From positions 1,674,001 to 1,738,000 of the forward strand of contig JALRMH010000002.1 of NCBI GenBank assembly GCA_026119935.1: 64,000 nucleotides of DNA, read 5' to 3'. Of this stretch, positions 10,919 through 22,724 are shown in pieces. Made by a program: the position numbers and the translations under genes. The stretch comes from Endothia cerciana. Lineage: Eukaryota > Ascomycota > Sordariomycetes > Diaporthales > Cryphonectriaceae. Each line of letters begins with the position of its first letter. Position 1 is the stretch's first letter. Below the pieces are notes generated by a model. That model was not told where the DNA came from. It did not search any database and saw only the letters and a program-made list of their open reading frames with translations.

Positions 10919-12477
10919 GAGGGTAATGCTGGGTTCTTGCAAGATATGAGAGCCATACTGCTGGAGTGGAATGATCATGGCTCTACCCTATAGACTGCCC
11001 CTCAGAGCCCTCGCGCCTTGACGTGGCTCGCGGTCCTCGCTGATGGTCGGGAGCGCAGGGTCGTGGGCGCGGTGTCGCGAAGCCCCGGAGCCTCGCCGTC
11101 TATGCTCTCCTGCGTCATCTGTCTAAGGGCTTGGATCCGAAGCAGGGCCCTGAGACTGTTGGCCGCGTAGACCGACAGCTCCTCTCGCGTGTTCCTCTCT
11201 GCCTGAGCGAGACCCGCCGGCCCCGCATGCAGGATGGCAGTTCGAAGGGCCTTGCGACTCCTGCAGAACGTAGTCTCGTGCTCGTCCTCAACTTGCTCGC
11301 CCACAACGCCCTGATCTCACCGGCGATGGCACCTGGCACAGGGTCGCAGCTCTGATGCTACACTCCGCGCACCACGCGGATAAATACGAAGCTTTGACAA
11401 CTTTAGCAGGCGGCCTCACCCCTCCCACAAGTAACCTTACCATATCTATCATCGCATGCTATCCTAGGAGAGTCCGTTCAACGAATTTGACGACTTTGGA
11501 AATTTGTTACATAATCTCCTTATAGCTCTTTAGTTGCCAATCTAAGTTCTAAGTATTTATATACCCAGAAGCTTCACCGCTATTGATACTTGAAATTATA
11601 ATCAATTGGAGCCCAGTCTTGTATTGGAACCGGAAGGTATACCCTTGTTTCCGTTTCTGCTAACATAAACCCTTTAGATACTTCTAGGTTTATCGGACCC
11701 AGCAGTGCCCATTACAGAGAGTTCCTCATCGTGCCTATCATAGGCTCATCATGGTCCTCCCCGCCCCCCCGGCCGGCCTGATCACGTCACTGGTAACAAA
11801 CGTCGGTCTGCGTCTTTGCTCTTGGGCTGGGCATGTCATTTCCGTTGGGACCAGCCCCTTGATATTTATTTGTCCCCCACGGTAGCCTACGCCGCTGTCT
11901 TGGTTGTCTTTATTGGCACCAACGGTTCGGCTTGACGGCAAGGGGGGTGTGGTTTAGGGGGGGAGGGGGGAGTGCTTGGCTTCCAGGGATCCTATATCAC
12001 ATCAGCGGCCCGATAGAAGTCTCTGAGACATAGTCAAGAATCACGAGACAGGACCCGCTGGGATTTATCTAGTCGTTCCTTTCCAGCACACCTCGGCCAC
12101 AGTACCCGCTGCTTACGGCTAGTCTCCCAGGCCTTAGGAGTTATTATTGTCACCACCCCAGTTGGCAGCATCTTCGTATCGCAGCCTAATGCTGAGTGTT
12201 CAAGCATCGAGCTCTCTCCGGGCGCTCTCTCGTCTCTCTTTCCTTGACTGGCCTGGCTGTTATGTGAAAGGCACCATAGGGAACTGTAGAGATCTCACGG
12301 ACACCACACGAAGTCACAAAGAAAAGCAAGTGGGAAAGGAAGAAGAAAAAAAGGCAAACCGCAAAGCATAGCTGGGCCAAAACGGGGGGTATCATTCCTA
12401 TGTCTCATGTCTGAAGAAGAAGGAGAGAAAGAAAATACTAATAACACCAAAGTCCAGTGTCAGATCCTAGAGGAGGT

Positions 12478-12535
12478 TCTTCTTTCTTCTTTTTTTTAAG
12501 GAAAAAAAGAAAGAAGAGAAGAAAGGAAAAAAAGA
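12478..12535. repeat. imperfect inverted repeat of pyrimidine and purine arms
   Basis: A TTCTTC/TTTTTTT arm is followed within a few bases by an AAAAAAAG/AAAGAAG arm, so the strand could fold into a long imperfect hairpin. It lies about 500 bases beyond the kinase stop codon. Confidence 0.5.
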
Positions 12536-12663
12536 GAGACAAAAAAACACGCAAAGTGCCCCGGGGCCATCAAGGGAGATAAGGGACAGCATCCATCTAC
12601 TCCGCAGTCAACTTCACTCACTCCTTCATTCCTTCACTCTCCTTCACACATTCGTCCTACTCC

Positions 12664-12712
12664 GATGCCATGCCATGCCGTGCCGTGCCGTGCCGTGCCG
12701 TCCGTGCCGTAA
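12664..12712. repeat. TGCCA/TGCCG pentamer tandem repeat
   Basis: Roughly eight units of TGCC(A/G), becoming TGCCG-only toward the right, downstream of the histidine kinase. Confidence 0.85.
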
Positions 12713-13040
12713 CTGATCAATGCTACCGTATGATGATGATGATGATGACGATGAGGACGCACCAGCCTCACGAGGACATCACTGATTCTTGTCATTGAAG
12801 AAAAAGAACGTCGTCCGTACGGCCGTGTGTCCCTTCTCCGTCCTCGCTGCGTCGAAGCAACGCCGTCTTGTGCCATGCAAATGCTACACGACCTCTGCAC
12901 CATGCTTCTGCCCCGTGAACAAGAATCTACTCCGTATGACCCAATTCCTAAGAAACTATACAATGCTGAGACCTCCGCTTCCGTTTCCTCTCCGCCGGCT
13001 CTTCTGATTGGTTTTCTTCTCTGGTCTTCCGTTCATATAG

Positions 13041-14745
13041 TCAATGCCCCGGACTCGTTTCCCCCCCCGGCGGGCCTGGGCCGTGGGTCTCCTGGGCATC
13101 CACCATGTCAACTTGGACAGCCTCCACCGCGGTGGAGGAGGCACCAGCAGCAGCCGTGGTGTCCGCCGCGCGCTTCTTCTGCTCGACCTGCATGGCGACC
13201 ACCCGTATCTTCTCGATCAGCTCCGGCATGCGGTATGGCTTGATGATGACGTCGTCACAGCCCGCGGCCTTGGCCTCGAGGATCTGCTCCAGTCGCGCGT
13301 TGGCGGTAGCCGCGATGATGGGAATGTGGCCGCCGAGGATCTTGCCCTGGCGCTCGAGCTCGCGGATCTGCTGGGTACAGGTGAGACCATCCTGGATGGG
13401 CATCTCCACGTCCATCAGGATAAGGCTGAGGGGGAACTTCGTCGGCGTGGCGGTCGGCGTGACGAGATCGGCGGTGACAGGGTTGCGGAGGTTGTTGATG
13501 GACGCGGTGTTGGGCGACGTGGCCGGTGTTTCTGGGATGTTCAAGCCTGTGGTAGGTGGCAGGTCGCCGGCGTTCGTCATCTCCACATCCCCCAGCCATT
13601 GGTCCGAGGCGCGCAACTTCTCCAGCGCCTCCAGGCCATGATTGGCAACGTCCACTGTGAAGCCATGATCGGCTAGACCGCGTCTGGTGAGCTGTTGGTT
13701 GATCATGTTGTCCTCGACGACGAGAACACCCTCAATCTTGGGTGGTTCGATGGTCATTTCTGTGTCCACATCAGGTGAGATGGCCAATTGATCAAGGTTC
13801 TTGTTCGGTGTGGTACTCAGCGGGACCTCCACCGAACCTATCTGTAGAGACTCTGCCCTCTTCGTGATTGGGAGGCTGTTAGCCTGTAAGACGGTTCGTG
13901 CTGTGGCTTTGGCTTCCCTCAGGGCAGTTTCGCTCGGCCGGTACGTCTCAACGTAGAAAGCGAAGGTGGATCCAACCCCTGGTTTTGACGCGACGCCAAT
14001 GGCACCATTGTGCATCTCACAGAGTCTTCTGCTGATGAAGAGGCCGAGTCCAGAACCTCCATACTTGACATGGGTCCTAGCCGATGCCTGTTTGAACCGC
14101 TGGAACAACGTCTTCATCTCTTCCTCGGTCAGGCCCTGACCGGTGTCCTTGACTTCAATGGTGAGATATATAGGCTTGCCGCTTTTTATGGGAAAGGGCT
14201 GCTGGTATTCGCTCCCTTGTAACGGCGGTATGAACTGGACCGAGCAACTCGAGTCGGTGGGTTTCGAGGTTGACGCGCTGATGGTGATGGTGACCGAGCG
14301 CGTTGGGCCGGATTTTGTGAACTTCAACGCGTTGGTGAGGAGGTTGATAAGGACCTGTTTCAGGCGAGACGGGTCGAGGTCGAGATATTCTAGGCTGAGG
14401 TCTTGGTAAGACTGGTCGACCCTCATCTGCAAGTCTATGTCCACCCTTCGGGCTTCCACCTCAAACATCTTCAGTGCCTCCTGAGAGATCTGTATAGGGT
14501 CGACGGTGATCGGGGTCACAGCTAAGAGCTTCGAGTCAAGCTTAGACATTGTGAGTATGTCGTCGACTATTCGCTTTTGGTGCTGTGCGCCTGTATGGAG
14601 ATGACCGTGATTAGCACTATACCCCTGGGGCTCTCAAGGTATATCAAAAGGATGAGCAGCCGCTTGCGGTAGCTGGAGGACTCCTCGGGCATGACAACGA
14701 GGAAGAGCAGGACACGAGAAGGTACGCGGGGGGAGAAAGAAAGAA

Positions 14746-14788
<43 letters not shown>

Positions 14789-17700
14789 CAAGAGGGTCCA
14801 CCCACATGCGATGATCGTCTCAGCGTTCTCGACACTGCTCTCCATAAGCACCTGGTCCTCTGGCCGGACGTTGCCACCAATCATCCCTCCGTTAGCAATC
14901 GTCGCCGACTGCCTGTTGAGACTTTTGTTGTTGGGCTGCGCGATGTCGAGCGCCTTTGACAGCGACGCGATGACGGCATCGGCGCAGTGTATGATGGCAC
15001 TGAGAGGGTTGCGCATCTCGTGGGATGTCATGTCGATGAAGTTCTCCTGCTGTCGTTTCGACTCGAGCGCCTCTTCCTTGCGAAGTCTTTCCCGTTCCAG
15101 CTGCCACTTCTGCAGTGACACGTCGCTCACGCATCCGCAGAAAGACTGGGTCGTCCCGTCTGAGCTTTTCACCGGCATGAACGTGCTGTGCACCCATCGG
15201 GGTGCGACGATCTCGGTGTCGTGGCTGTCGACAACTTTCCAGGGCAGTTTTAGACGGACCTCGCAGGTCTGGGGCATGCCGTCGTGGACAACCTTGTTCA
15301 TGGCATTCTCGAGGATCGGGAGGTCCTCCTCGATCACGGCGGTCTGCCACGGCTTCACCACGCTCTCGTTCACGTCGTGTTTGTCCTTCTCCAGGCCGCA
15401 CATCTCGAAGAAGACGTTGTTGGCCTCGACGAGCTTGCCTTCCAGATCAATCTCGTACATGCCGACAGTCGCCAGTTCTGCCATGCGCTTGAGGTTCTCC
15501 GCCTGCTGTGCCCGCCTGATGGCCTCCTCTGCCGTCTGCTTGTGGAGGGTCACGTCGGTCAGACAGGTCAGTATCTGGCGCACCTTCCCATCTGGAGCGC
15601 GTTCGGCCCGGACGGCCGCAAAGATATGACGCTCGGCGGCATGGTCATCGATCCCTTGGAGCTCCACACCCGCCTTCTCGAAGCTTGGCGACTCCCTCGT
15701 GGGGGGGGGCGGGGAGTTGACAGTCTCCCGTCGGATCAGTCGACACTCGTAGGTGACATTGTCCTCGTGACGGAGACGGTCGTAGGCCTGCACAACGCCA
15801 GGGCGATCCTCTTCGACAACGTACGACAGGATATCCCTCAGCGCAATGGACGGGCCGGTCTCCCGGAGCGGGTTCCCCGTGATTCGATGCCACGCATCGT
15901 TGGCGTAGGTAAGAACCCCCTGGGCGTTCTGGAAGGCCATGCCGATCGGTATGAAATCCGTTATCGCCTCAAATTTTTTCAGAGACTCGGTGGCCTCCCG
16001 CGTGCGATCAGCCAGCTTGGCCTCCAGCTGCGCCTGCTCGAAGGCTGCCTCCTGCACCGCATTCCTCCCCCTCCGGGCCTCCTCCTCGATCAGGATCGTG
16101 GACGCCAGCGAGTTGGCGAGCTTCTGGCTCATGAGCGATATGAACTGGCGGTAATCGTTGTCGTACGGCCTCCTGGGGTTCAGGCCGAGGAGCAGGAAGC
16201 CCATGGCACTCTCTTCCTGTGTCGGCCGGATTGGGCAGAGTACTACACTTCGGCAGGCGTCCCCGAACCCTCTCCATTCCAGCCCCGAGGTGAGAGACTG
16301 GGGCAGAGACCCATCCTTGCTCTGCAGGACGAGGGGGTACGGGCTCAGCAGGGCCTCCCGGAAGATGGGTGTTAGCTCGTCCTCGCCATCCTCAATCGAG
16401 ATAGTGGCCGAGGCGAGGGTGTGCCCACGGGGCACGCCAAGCCCTCCCTCGAACCGACACATCTTCGTGGGGTGCGGGGGCGAGCCTCCCAGAGGCTGCG
16501 AGTCGCCGTAGACGGCGTAGACGGCAGCAAGAGGAACATCGTACTGGGGTGAGACCGCGTCAAGGGCCTCGATCAGTTTCGACCAGTAGGACGACACCGT
16601 CCTGGCCGTGACGAGTGCGTCTCCGAGGTCGACCAGCATCTTCATCCTCCTCTCCCACAGGCGCACCGAGGTCGTGTCGAGGATGGGATGCAGGAAGCCC
16701 ATGACCTGGTCCCGCTCCATGATGGGCACCATGGACCACTTGAGGTAGAGCTCCTCCGGGGCCCCGTCAGTCTTCGATATGAAAGACCTCCACTCGTCGT
16801 CGACGATGGCCCGACGCTTCTGGCTGGTCGTGACCATGACGTCCTTGAGCCTGCCGCCGGCGCCGGGCCATGCAGCCTCGACCGACCTGCCCAGGAGGCC
16901 TGGATGTTGCACCCCGCACAGCTTGCTGAACGCCTCGTTGTAGACCAGGCTGTACTCGTCCCCCCAGTATATCGCGATCGGCCGAGAGTCAGCGAGGATC
17001 TGGTTGAAGGTCTGCTTGAGAAGGGGCGGCCAGGCATCGGGCGGCCCGAGAGGCGTGGAGGCCCAGTCGAGGCTCGCGATGACGTCCAGGTAGGGTTCCT
17101 GGTCATGGACCAGCTCCGGCAAGACCCAGTCTGGCTCGACCGACATCCTCAGCGGCGACGGCGCGTCGGTAGGCTGCCCGGGCTCGGCAGTGGCTGACAG
17201 GCTCCGAGGCTCGGAGTCGGAACGTCTGGTCGGGTCGGATGCGGACGAGGCCGACGAGGACGAGGCCACCCTGTTGGCGCTGCCGGAAACCCCGAAACTG
17301 CCCTTCTGTGAGTCGAGCCTTACCTTGCGAGGCCGGTCGGCCAGCTCGGGCTGCTCGTTGGCGCCCACGACGAGCCACCTCTGCTGGACCAGACACTTGC
17401 TCCACTGGGCGTTGAGGTAGTAGAAGGAGGAGGCGGGAGACTCTGAGGAGGAGGAGCTCCTGACCCTGGTGGGGCTCGTGGCGCGGAACGAGGCCGTAAT
17501 CCACTCCCAGAGGGCGGCGTGCTGGATGCGGGCATCCTCCAGCAGGCCGACCAGATCATCACAGGCCGCTAGGGCAGGATTGTAGTAGGCGACAAGAGAG
17601 CCCGGCTGGGAGCCCGGCCTCGAGTGCTCGGCGGCACTGGCACGGTCGACGATAAAGGTCGGTCGGGGGTCAGCCTCCAACAGATCGACGATGCCGACGG

Positions 17701-17845
17701 CCCCAAGTTGCGGATGCATCCTAACGATTCCTGTGGGGGTACGGTCCTGCTTAAGAGGTCGGCATAGCTGGCGGCCGGAGGGGTAGGTTGCGGGTTGATC
17801 GACAGGTCGACTCCGTGTAACAGGAGAGGGTTGTTGAGCATCCAA
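13041..17845 (-). CDS. hybrid sensor histidine kinase (PAS-GAF-PAS-PAS-HisKA-HATPase-REC)
   Basis: Two exons, 17845-14806 and 14590-13041, give 1529 residues; the split codon restores ETIIAC|AQHQKRIVDDIL across the intron. In order: a low-complexity N-terminal region; a PAS fold at about 262-390; a GAF-like segment at about 395-605; PAS folds at about 623-750 and 783-920; a HisKA dimerisation helix with SHEMRNPL, phospho-acceptor His942; an HATPase with INLLTNALKFT, DTGQGL and GGSGLGLFISRRL; and a C-terminal receiver with VVEDN, LMDVEMP (Asp near 1405) and the invariant Lys in IIKPYRMP. No membrane helix is evident, so it is probably a cytosolic sensor that passes phosphate His to Asp and on to an HPt protein. 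The receiver carries an insert of about 60 residues. Met43 (17719) is an alternative start. The 215-nt intron holds a GA repeat. Confidence 0.9.
14752..14784. repeat. (GA)n microsatellite inside the kinase intron
   Basis: About 16 dinucleotide units within the intron (14591-14805) that interrupts the HisKA coding region. Confidence 0.95.
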
Positions 17846-17879
17846 TCCAGGCCCTGGCTGCTGCGAGGAGACCGTCCGG

Positions 17880-18231
17880 CCCTGTGCCTAGCAAGCAGAG
17901 TGGTCGGGAGGGGGGGGGGGGTGAAAAAGGGGAGGCAGATCGTGACCGCGAGATCGGTGCGACAGCCGGCGGGATGCGTGTGCCGCCGTGTTGGCACTCG
18001 GCCAAGCCAAACCAGCTTCGAAAGGGGATCCTGACGCTGAACAAGGGGGGTAGGTGGTGGGAGGGAGGGGGAGGGGGGGCCTCGACACGTCGCCGTCGAG
18101 CAGGCGATGGGGGGGGGGGGGGGGAAGCCGTGGACCAGCCGTGTGCGATGGAGAAGAGGAGGAGGAGGAGGAGGAGGAGGAGGAGGAGGAGGAGGAAGAA
18201 GAGGAAGAACAACACAGATCACCAACAAGAT

Positions 18232-18281
<50 letters not shown>

Positions 18282-18439
18282 ACGCGGTAGGAGCTGGGCT
18301 GAGACCTGGCTGGGCTGGGCCGCCGGGACTACTATGTAGAGTCTAGCACAGGTCCCGGAATCTAGGACCGCGGCAGGAGGAAGCTGGATTAGCTGGCTCG
18401 GAAGCGGGCGGCAGGGGGAGGGGGAGAAGGAGGGGAAGG

Positions 18440-18488
<49 letters not shown>

Positions 18489-18500
18489 AGACAGAGAGGG
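17880..18500. repeat. cluster of simple repeats upstream of the histidine kinase
   Basis: In about 600 bases there are G-tracts (near 17916 and 18109-18123), a GGA triplet run (about 18157-18195), a CT dinucleotide run of about 24 units (18233-18281) and an A42 tract (18444-18485) followed by GA-rich sequence. They occupy the expected promoter and 5' leader of the kinase. Confidence 0.9.
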
Positions 18501-21456
18501 AGAAGAGAAGACAAAGGCCACAAAAGTCTATGTGGGGTTGCAATCCCTCACGATCAACGGTCCCACAGGCCAAACTTGGAAGTCGAGCGCACCCGCACCA
18601 TGCCAGACAGGGATCGTGACCGCCTCAGGCAATCAAATTCTCTAGATGAGCAGCTGACTAAAAAGGAGCCGGAGGAGTGAGGGTGTGGCGGGGGGGAGGG
18701 GGGAGGATAAAGTGTGCTCCTCGCCCCCTCGAGGCGACTCGTTATCAAGGACTGGACTGGACTCGATCAAAAGTCCATCTGCCGGGAAGGAAACCTAGGG
18801 TGTGATCCCCCACGATCTGAGATCCCCTCGACAACCTCCTTTGGCGCTTGCTGGCTGTCAGGCCAGCTCGCGCCCGCACCGGCGCAACCGCCACGGGCCT
18901 CTGGGTGGGATGAACCTGAGCCCGGGCAGATTGACTTCACGTTGTCGTGAAGTCGCGCGGAGATTTGACAAGATAGCATCCCTGTGGCCTCAGCTCCAGA
19001 CCCCGTGACCTGCTCTCCCAGATATCAGCCGGGGGGCTGGGAAAGGGGCCATTGTCGCTCGACCTGCGGCTCCCCACCACCGTGTACATGTAGCATCGTG
19101 CGGTACAGATACAAGGACACCATCACAGGGGGATGGATATTACCGTATGCTGTTTATGCGAATATATTTCACCACACCACCCTCGGCCTGGAGGTGAGGT
19201 CCGGCCGTTGGTGGTGAGCCCTGCTTAGTTGGAAGCTCACTTCCGCGGTGCGTCTTCCGCGGTACGGAATACTACGGTACATATTATTACTGCCACCAAT
19301 TGATAGTACTTGACGCATAGCAGCAGTAGGCACCCTCGGTTGCCCCCCCCCCCCCCACCCCGCCTCCGGTCCGCGTCCCTCCCTCCTGGGTCAGCCACGC
19401 ATGACGTCATCGTTGTAGGTAGCTGCGCGCATCCCACGTCGGCAAGGTCGGCTCGCGAGTCATGTAAATGCCTGTCCTGGCCGGCCCCCTCGGTCAGCTC
19501 TCCACAGAGAGAGGCGTGCCTGTGTGCGGTGTGTGCGCGCGTGCTCTGGGACCTGTCTGACGTACCATGTGGTCGCCGAGCACCAGGGACAGGCCGCGAC
19601 AATATGGGGAAGACGGAGGTTGGCAAATGGAAGACGGCAGAACGAACACATCAACCACGGCGGGCGATCTTCTTTGCCTTAGCGTACCGTAGCGTGTCTC
19701 GAGACAAGGTCCAGGCTGGTACGGAGAGACCCGTCGACGCGTTCCCTCTCCTCGATGCGCGTGATCGATTGACAGGCTGCCATCGCCTCGCTAGGCCCCC
19801 CCCCCCCCCGCCAGCAGGGTCCCCTACATACATGGCGGAACACAAGATGCCCGCGCTATGATACGGTAGCAGCAGGCCATGGAAGCACCCGACCGTGACG
19901 ACGTCCTTGGCCTGGTGACAGGATCGCGACGGTGTGGGCCGCATGAAGGCCAGCTGTGGTGTGGCCATCGACGGGGGGCCCGTCCCGGGTGGACCGCTGT
20001 TGGGAAGAGAAGAGGACGACGACGCCTTGGGGCTATTGTGGTGCTTAAGCTGGCCTCGACGGCCCTACAGGGGGGGGGGTGGTCAGGCCCCCTGCTAGTA
20101 AGAGGATTTATTTCTATCTCTTCGGCGCCGCCCGAGATGGTTCGCGAGGGGGTCGGTCCTTGGGCGAGTCAGCGCGCTCTGTAGAGACATACCATACTGA
20201 GGACTACTACCATAGTATGTACTATGCATGGTACAGGATATGCATACCCAAACCTTGGGAGAACCCCTGCCGCCCTGACTAGCCAGGCCGTAATCATTGT
20301 AACAGATGTCGGCTTGCTTTTGTGGTACGCTGTATTGGGACGTACTGGGGGTCCTACCCTACAGTGCTGACCCTACAAAAAAAGAGCTGGCCCTACCACG
20401 TAACGAGAGACTCCTTATTCTTTATCTTTTAAGACAGCCTCGGGTAAGCCTGCATTCCGCTTCCGCGCTTGCGCCCCCCCCCCCCCCACTCCACCCTCAC
20501 CACCCCGGAAGAGAGGAACGAAAAAAGGAACAAAAAAGAGTGCAGGTACTTCTGAAAAGTATATCTGGATTTATATGACATGGGCAAACACCTTCTTCTT
20601 TCCATAACCCGACCGGGAAGAGTGGGTACGGTAAGGAAGGGATTGTACTATATGTAAGCTAACCCCCACCCACCCTCGTCGGGTGCCGTTCGAATCATAC
20701 CACGATACTGAATATGGTTCCACCGGCACAACATATCAAGATGTTTTGGGGGGAGGGGGGGGTTATATTTACGCCGTAACATATTGACGATCAGAAACGA
20801 ACTTCATTGGCGAGTAACAGATCATTATGTATATGTATGTGTGTATCTATCTATTGGAAGGATTGTCAAAAGCAGTTGGTAATTTGGCGTCTTGTCAAAT
20901 CATGCTTGGCCTTCAACAGACTTCAGATTAGAGTGGGGAAAAAGCCCACATCAGAGTGATGACCAGTCAACATATAATCACATCACTAAAAGGGAGCAGT
21001 CATAACTCTCAGCCTGTCACGGACTGTTACCGCTGAGGGTGTGGCCCTTCCCACCCTGAGCGGCAGAAGGTAGAAGCGAGGCGATGCTTTATCACCGTTG
21101 TCGACCCAGCAGTCTCTCGAAAATCTGGAGCCCGCAACCAGAGATGATTCTCGAATCTGGACCGTATCCTGCTTCGGAACCGCTCAATGTTGATCCAGAT
21201 GCACACTAATATCATGATATGAGCAATGGCATCTCCTGTCCCCAGGACCCATGCTCGGTCCCGTATAATATCCACTCCATCCGTTCTGGATAGGTTGACA
21301 TCCTCCTCATGGTCCAATCTCGAGCGCGTGGATACAGTGTGAACCCAGCCTACACTTAGTACTTCACGGACACGAAAGTCACCCACTGCATGGTATGCAG
21401 GAGTTCAAGAGTGGAGACCCGCCTTGAGGTATTTGTCCCCAAGGAGCGGCATAGCA
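18501..21456. other. intergenic, no gene seen
   Basis: No frame with family motifs or sustained codon bias was found. C-tracts lie near 19343, 19796 and 20472, and a G-tract near 20746-20762. Confidence 0.45.
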
Positions 21457-22000
21457 TTATTTCCAGAGACTCGCATAGATGACCCTCTCGCCCTTGAAGG
21501 AGTTCCTCGGTTGAAGGGTCGCCCAGTCGTCCACCATCAGCACGTCTCCACGCTCCCACGCAAAGGATACCGCCAGTTCGTTCATGATGTCGAGGCAGCC
21601 CCGCCCAGGGGGAACGCCCCCCCCCTGACGCGCTCGTACACCAGGCTCGACAGGACGATCGGCGTCTCCCCGTCCTCCGCGGGCTGCCTCATGCAGTAGA
21701 AGAGCAGGGCCCCCGGGCGCGTCCTGCTCTGCGCCATCTCGTGGTAGAAGGGGATCAGCTGATCCGCGGGAGACCCGTTCGCCGTGGACACGGAGCCGGC
21801 GACGGCGGTCCGCGGGGTCAGGACGAGCGGGAGGGAGATCCTGTCTCCGTCCGCCGAGACCTGCCTGTGCCAGTATCTGGCCGATCGCGGCCGGGTGTGA
21901 GGGTCCGGGACGGCTGACATATTGTCCACCCAAGGGGGTCTCCGCCAAGGGCTGTGTTAGTATGAAACGATCGGTCTATAATCCTTGCCAATGATTTGTG
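21457..22000 (-). pseudogene. decayed TauD/TfdA-like dioxygenase
   Basis: One reverse frame gives AGSVSTANGSPADQLIPFYH, then EMAQSRTRPGALLFYCMRQP and EDGETPIVLSSLVYERVR, which match the iron-binding half of TauD-like Fe(II)/2-oxoglutarate dioxygenases. Directly after a C/G-tract a different frame gives CLDIMNELAVSFAWERGDV and DDWATLQPRNSFKGERVIYA to the stop, the family's C-terminal end. The roughly 100 residues normally between these parts are missing and the frame has shifted. The HxE iron motif reads YHE, a His-to-Tyr change that needs one C-to-T transition. The distal iron histidine appears as Gln in WATLQPR. All three defects point to a dead enzyme. The N-terminal part beyond about 22000 was not recognised. 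The substrate of the parent enzyme is unknown. Confidence 0.65.
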
Positions 22001-22724
22001 CAGCGCTTTTCGTCTGGGAACATCATCATCAAGGACACCTCGGCAAGTTACTAGACAGGGTTTCCGTGATAGCGTGGCCAAGGAACAACTCCGGAAGTCA
22101 GCCCTGGAGACCTCGACGTCCCCGGAGCCGTGGTTTAGTATTGCACCATCGCTGATGCACCGATATTTACTCCGCCAAGTAGCCTTATTTTCATGGTATA
22201 TCTGCCATGTGCTCGTCCATGCGGTGTCTATCCATTTCTTGCGCATAGTTGCCCATCAGGACAGACGTACACACTCCAAACGTCTTTTGACGACCGGCCA
22301 GCTTAGCATTCGAAGACACCTCGGAAGTACGTGATGGTGGGATGACTCGCGGGTCCGGCAGGTCTGGATCATGCCACGGGATCTCTAGTCTTCACTGGCA
22401 CGCGGTGATTCCTCATCTAGGGAGTCGCAATTGCCTGAACGTGCTCGAATGCTCGCTACGACCGGCTGGCGATTGTCTCACGCTGACACGGTTTGACTCC
22501 CTTGAGCCGTGCCACGCCGCGTCCGACCGCGCCCCGGTTCACATTCCTGAGAACATCGCCACCCCTTGATTGCTGTACACAAAGGGGCGGGGGGGGGGGG
22601 GCTGCTATTGAAAGGATGAATAATAAGATTCCGCGTCCCCCCCTCCCGCTGGAACCTCGTGTCTTGCCAGGTGCTGACCTGCTGTTTAGCATCGTAACCT
22701 TTTCTTGCTTGCTTTCGTGTGAAC

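Larger units (their letters stand above)
10339..13040. other. intergenic, no gene seen
   Basis: No supported gene. It contains a 25-base A-tract (10894-10918), a purine/pyrimidine inverted repeat (12478-12535), TGCCG-type pentamer repeats and an ATG-triplet run near 12730. The right part is expected to include the 3' untranslated region of the histidine kinase. Confidence 0.45.

Noticed and set aside
10460..11304. possible genes on both strands near the A25 tract, perhaps a retroposon with poly(A) tail
   Set aside because: No reverse transcriptase, endonuclease or target duplication was found. Long A-tracts are common in this window.
15284..16375. 363-residue forward frame opposite the histidine kinase
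   Set aside because: Shadow of the PAS/GAF coding region. No motif of its own.
19310..19861. 183-residue forward frame
   Set aside because: Proline/cysteine-rich low-complexity reading through two C-tracts, with no motif and no splice context.
20680..20710. GTTCGAATC-like tRNA B box
   Set aside because: No A box, acceptor stem or cloverleaf could be built around it.
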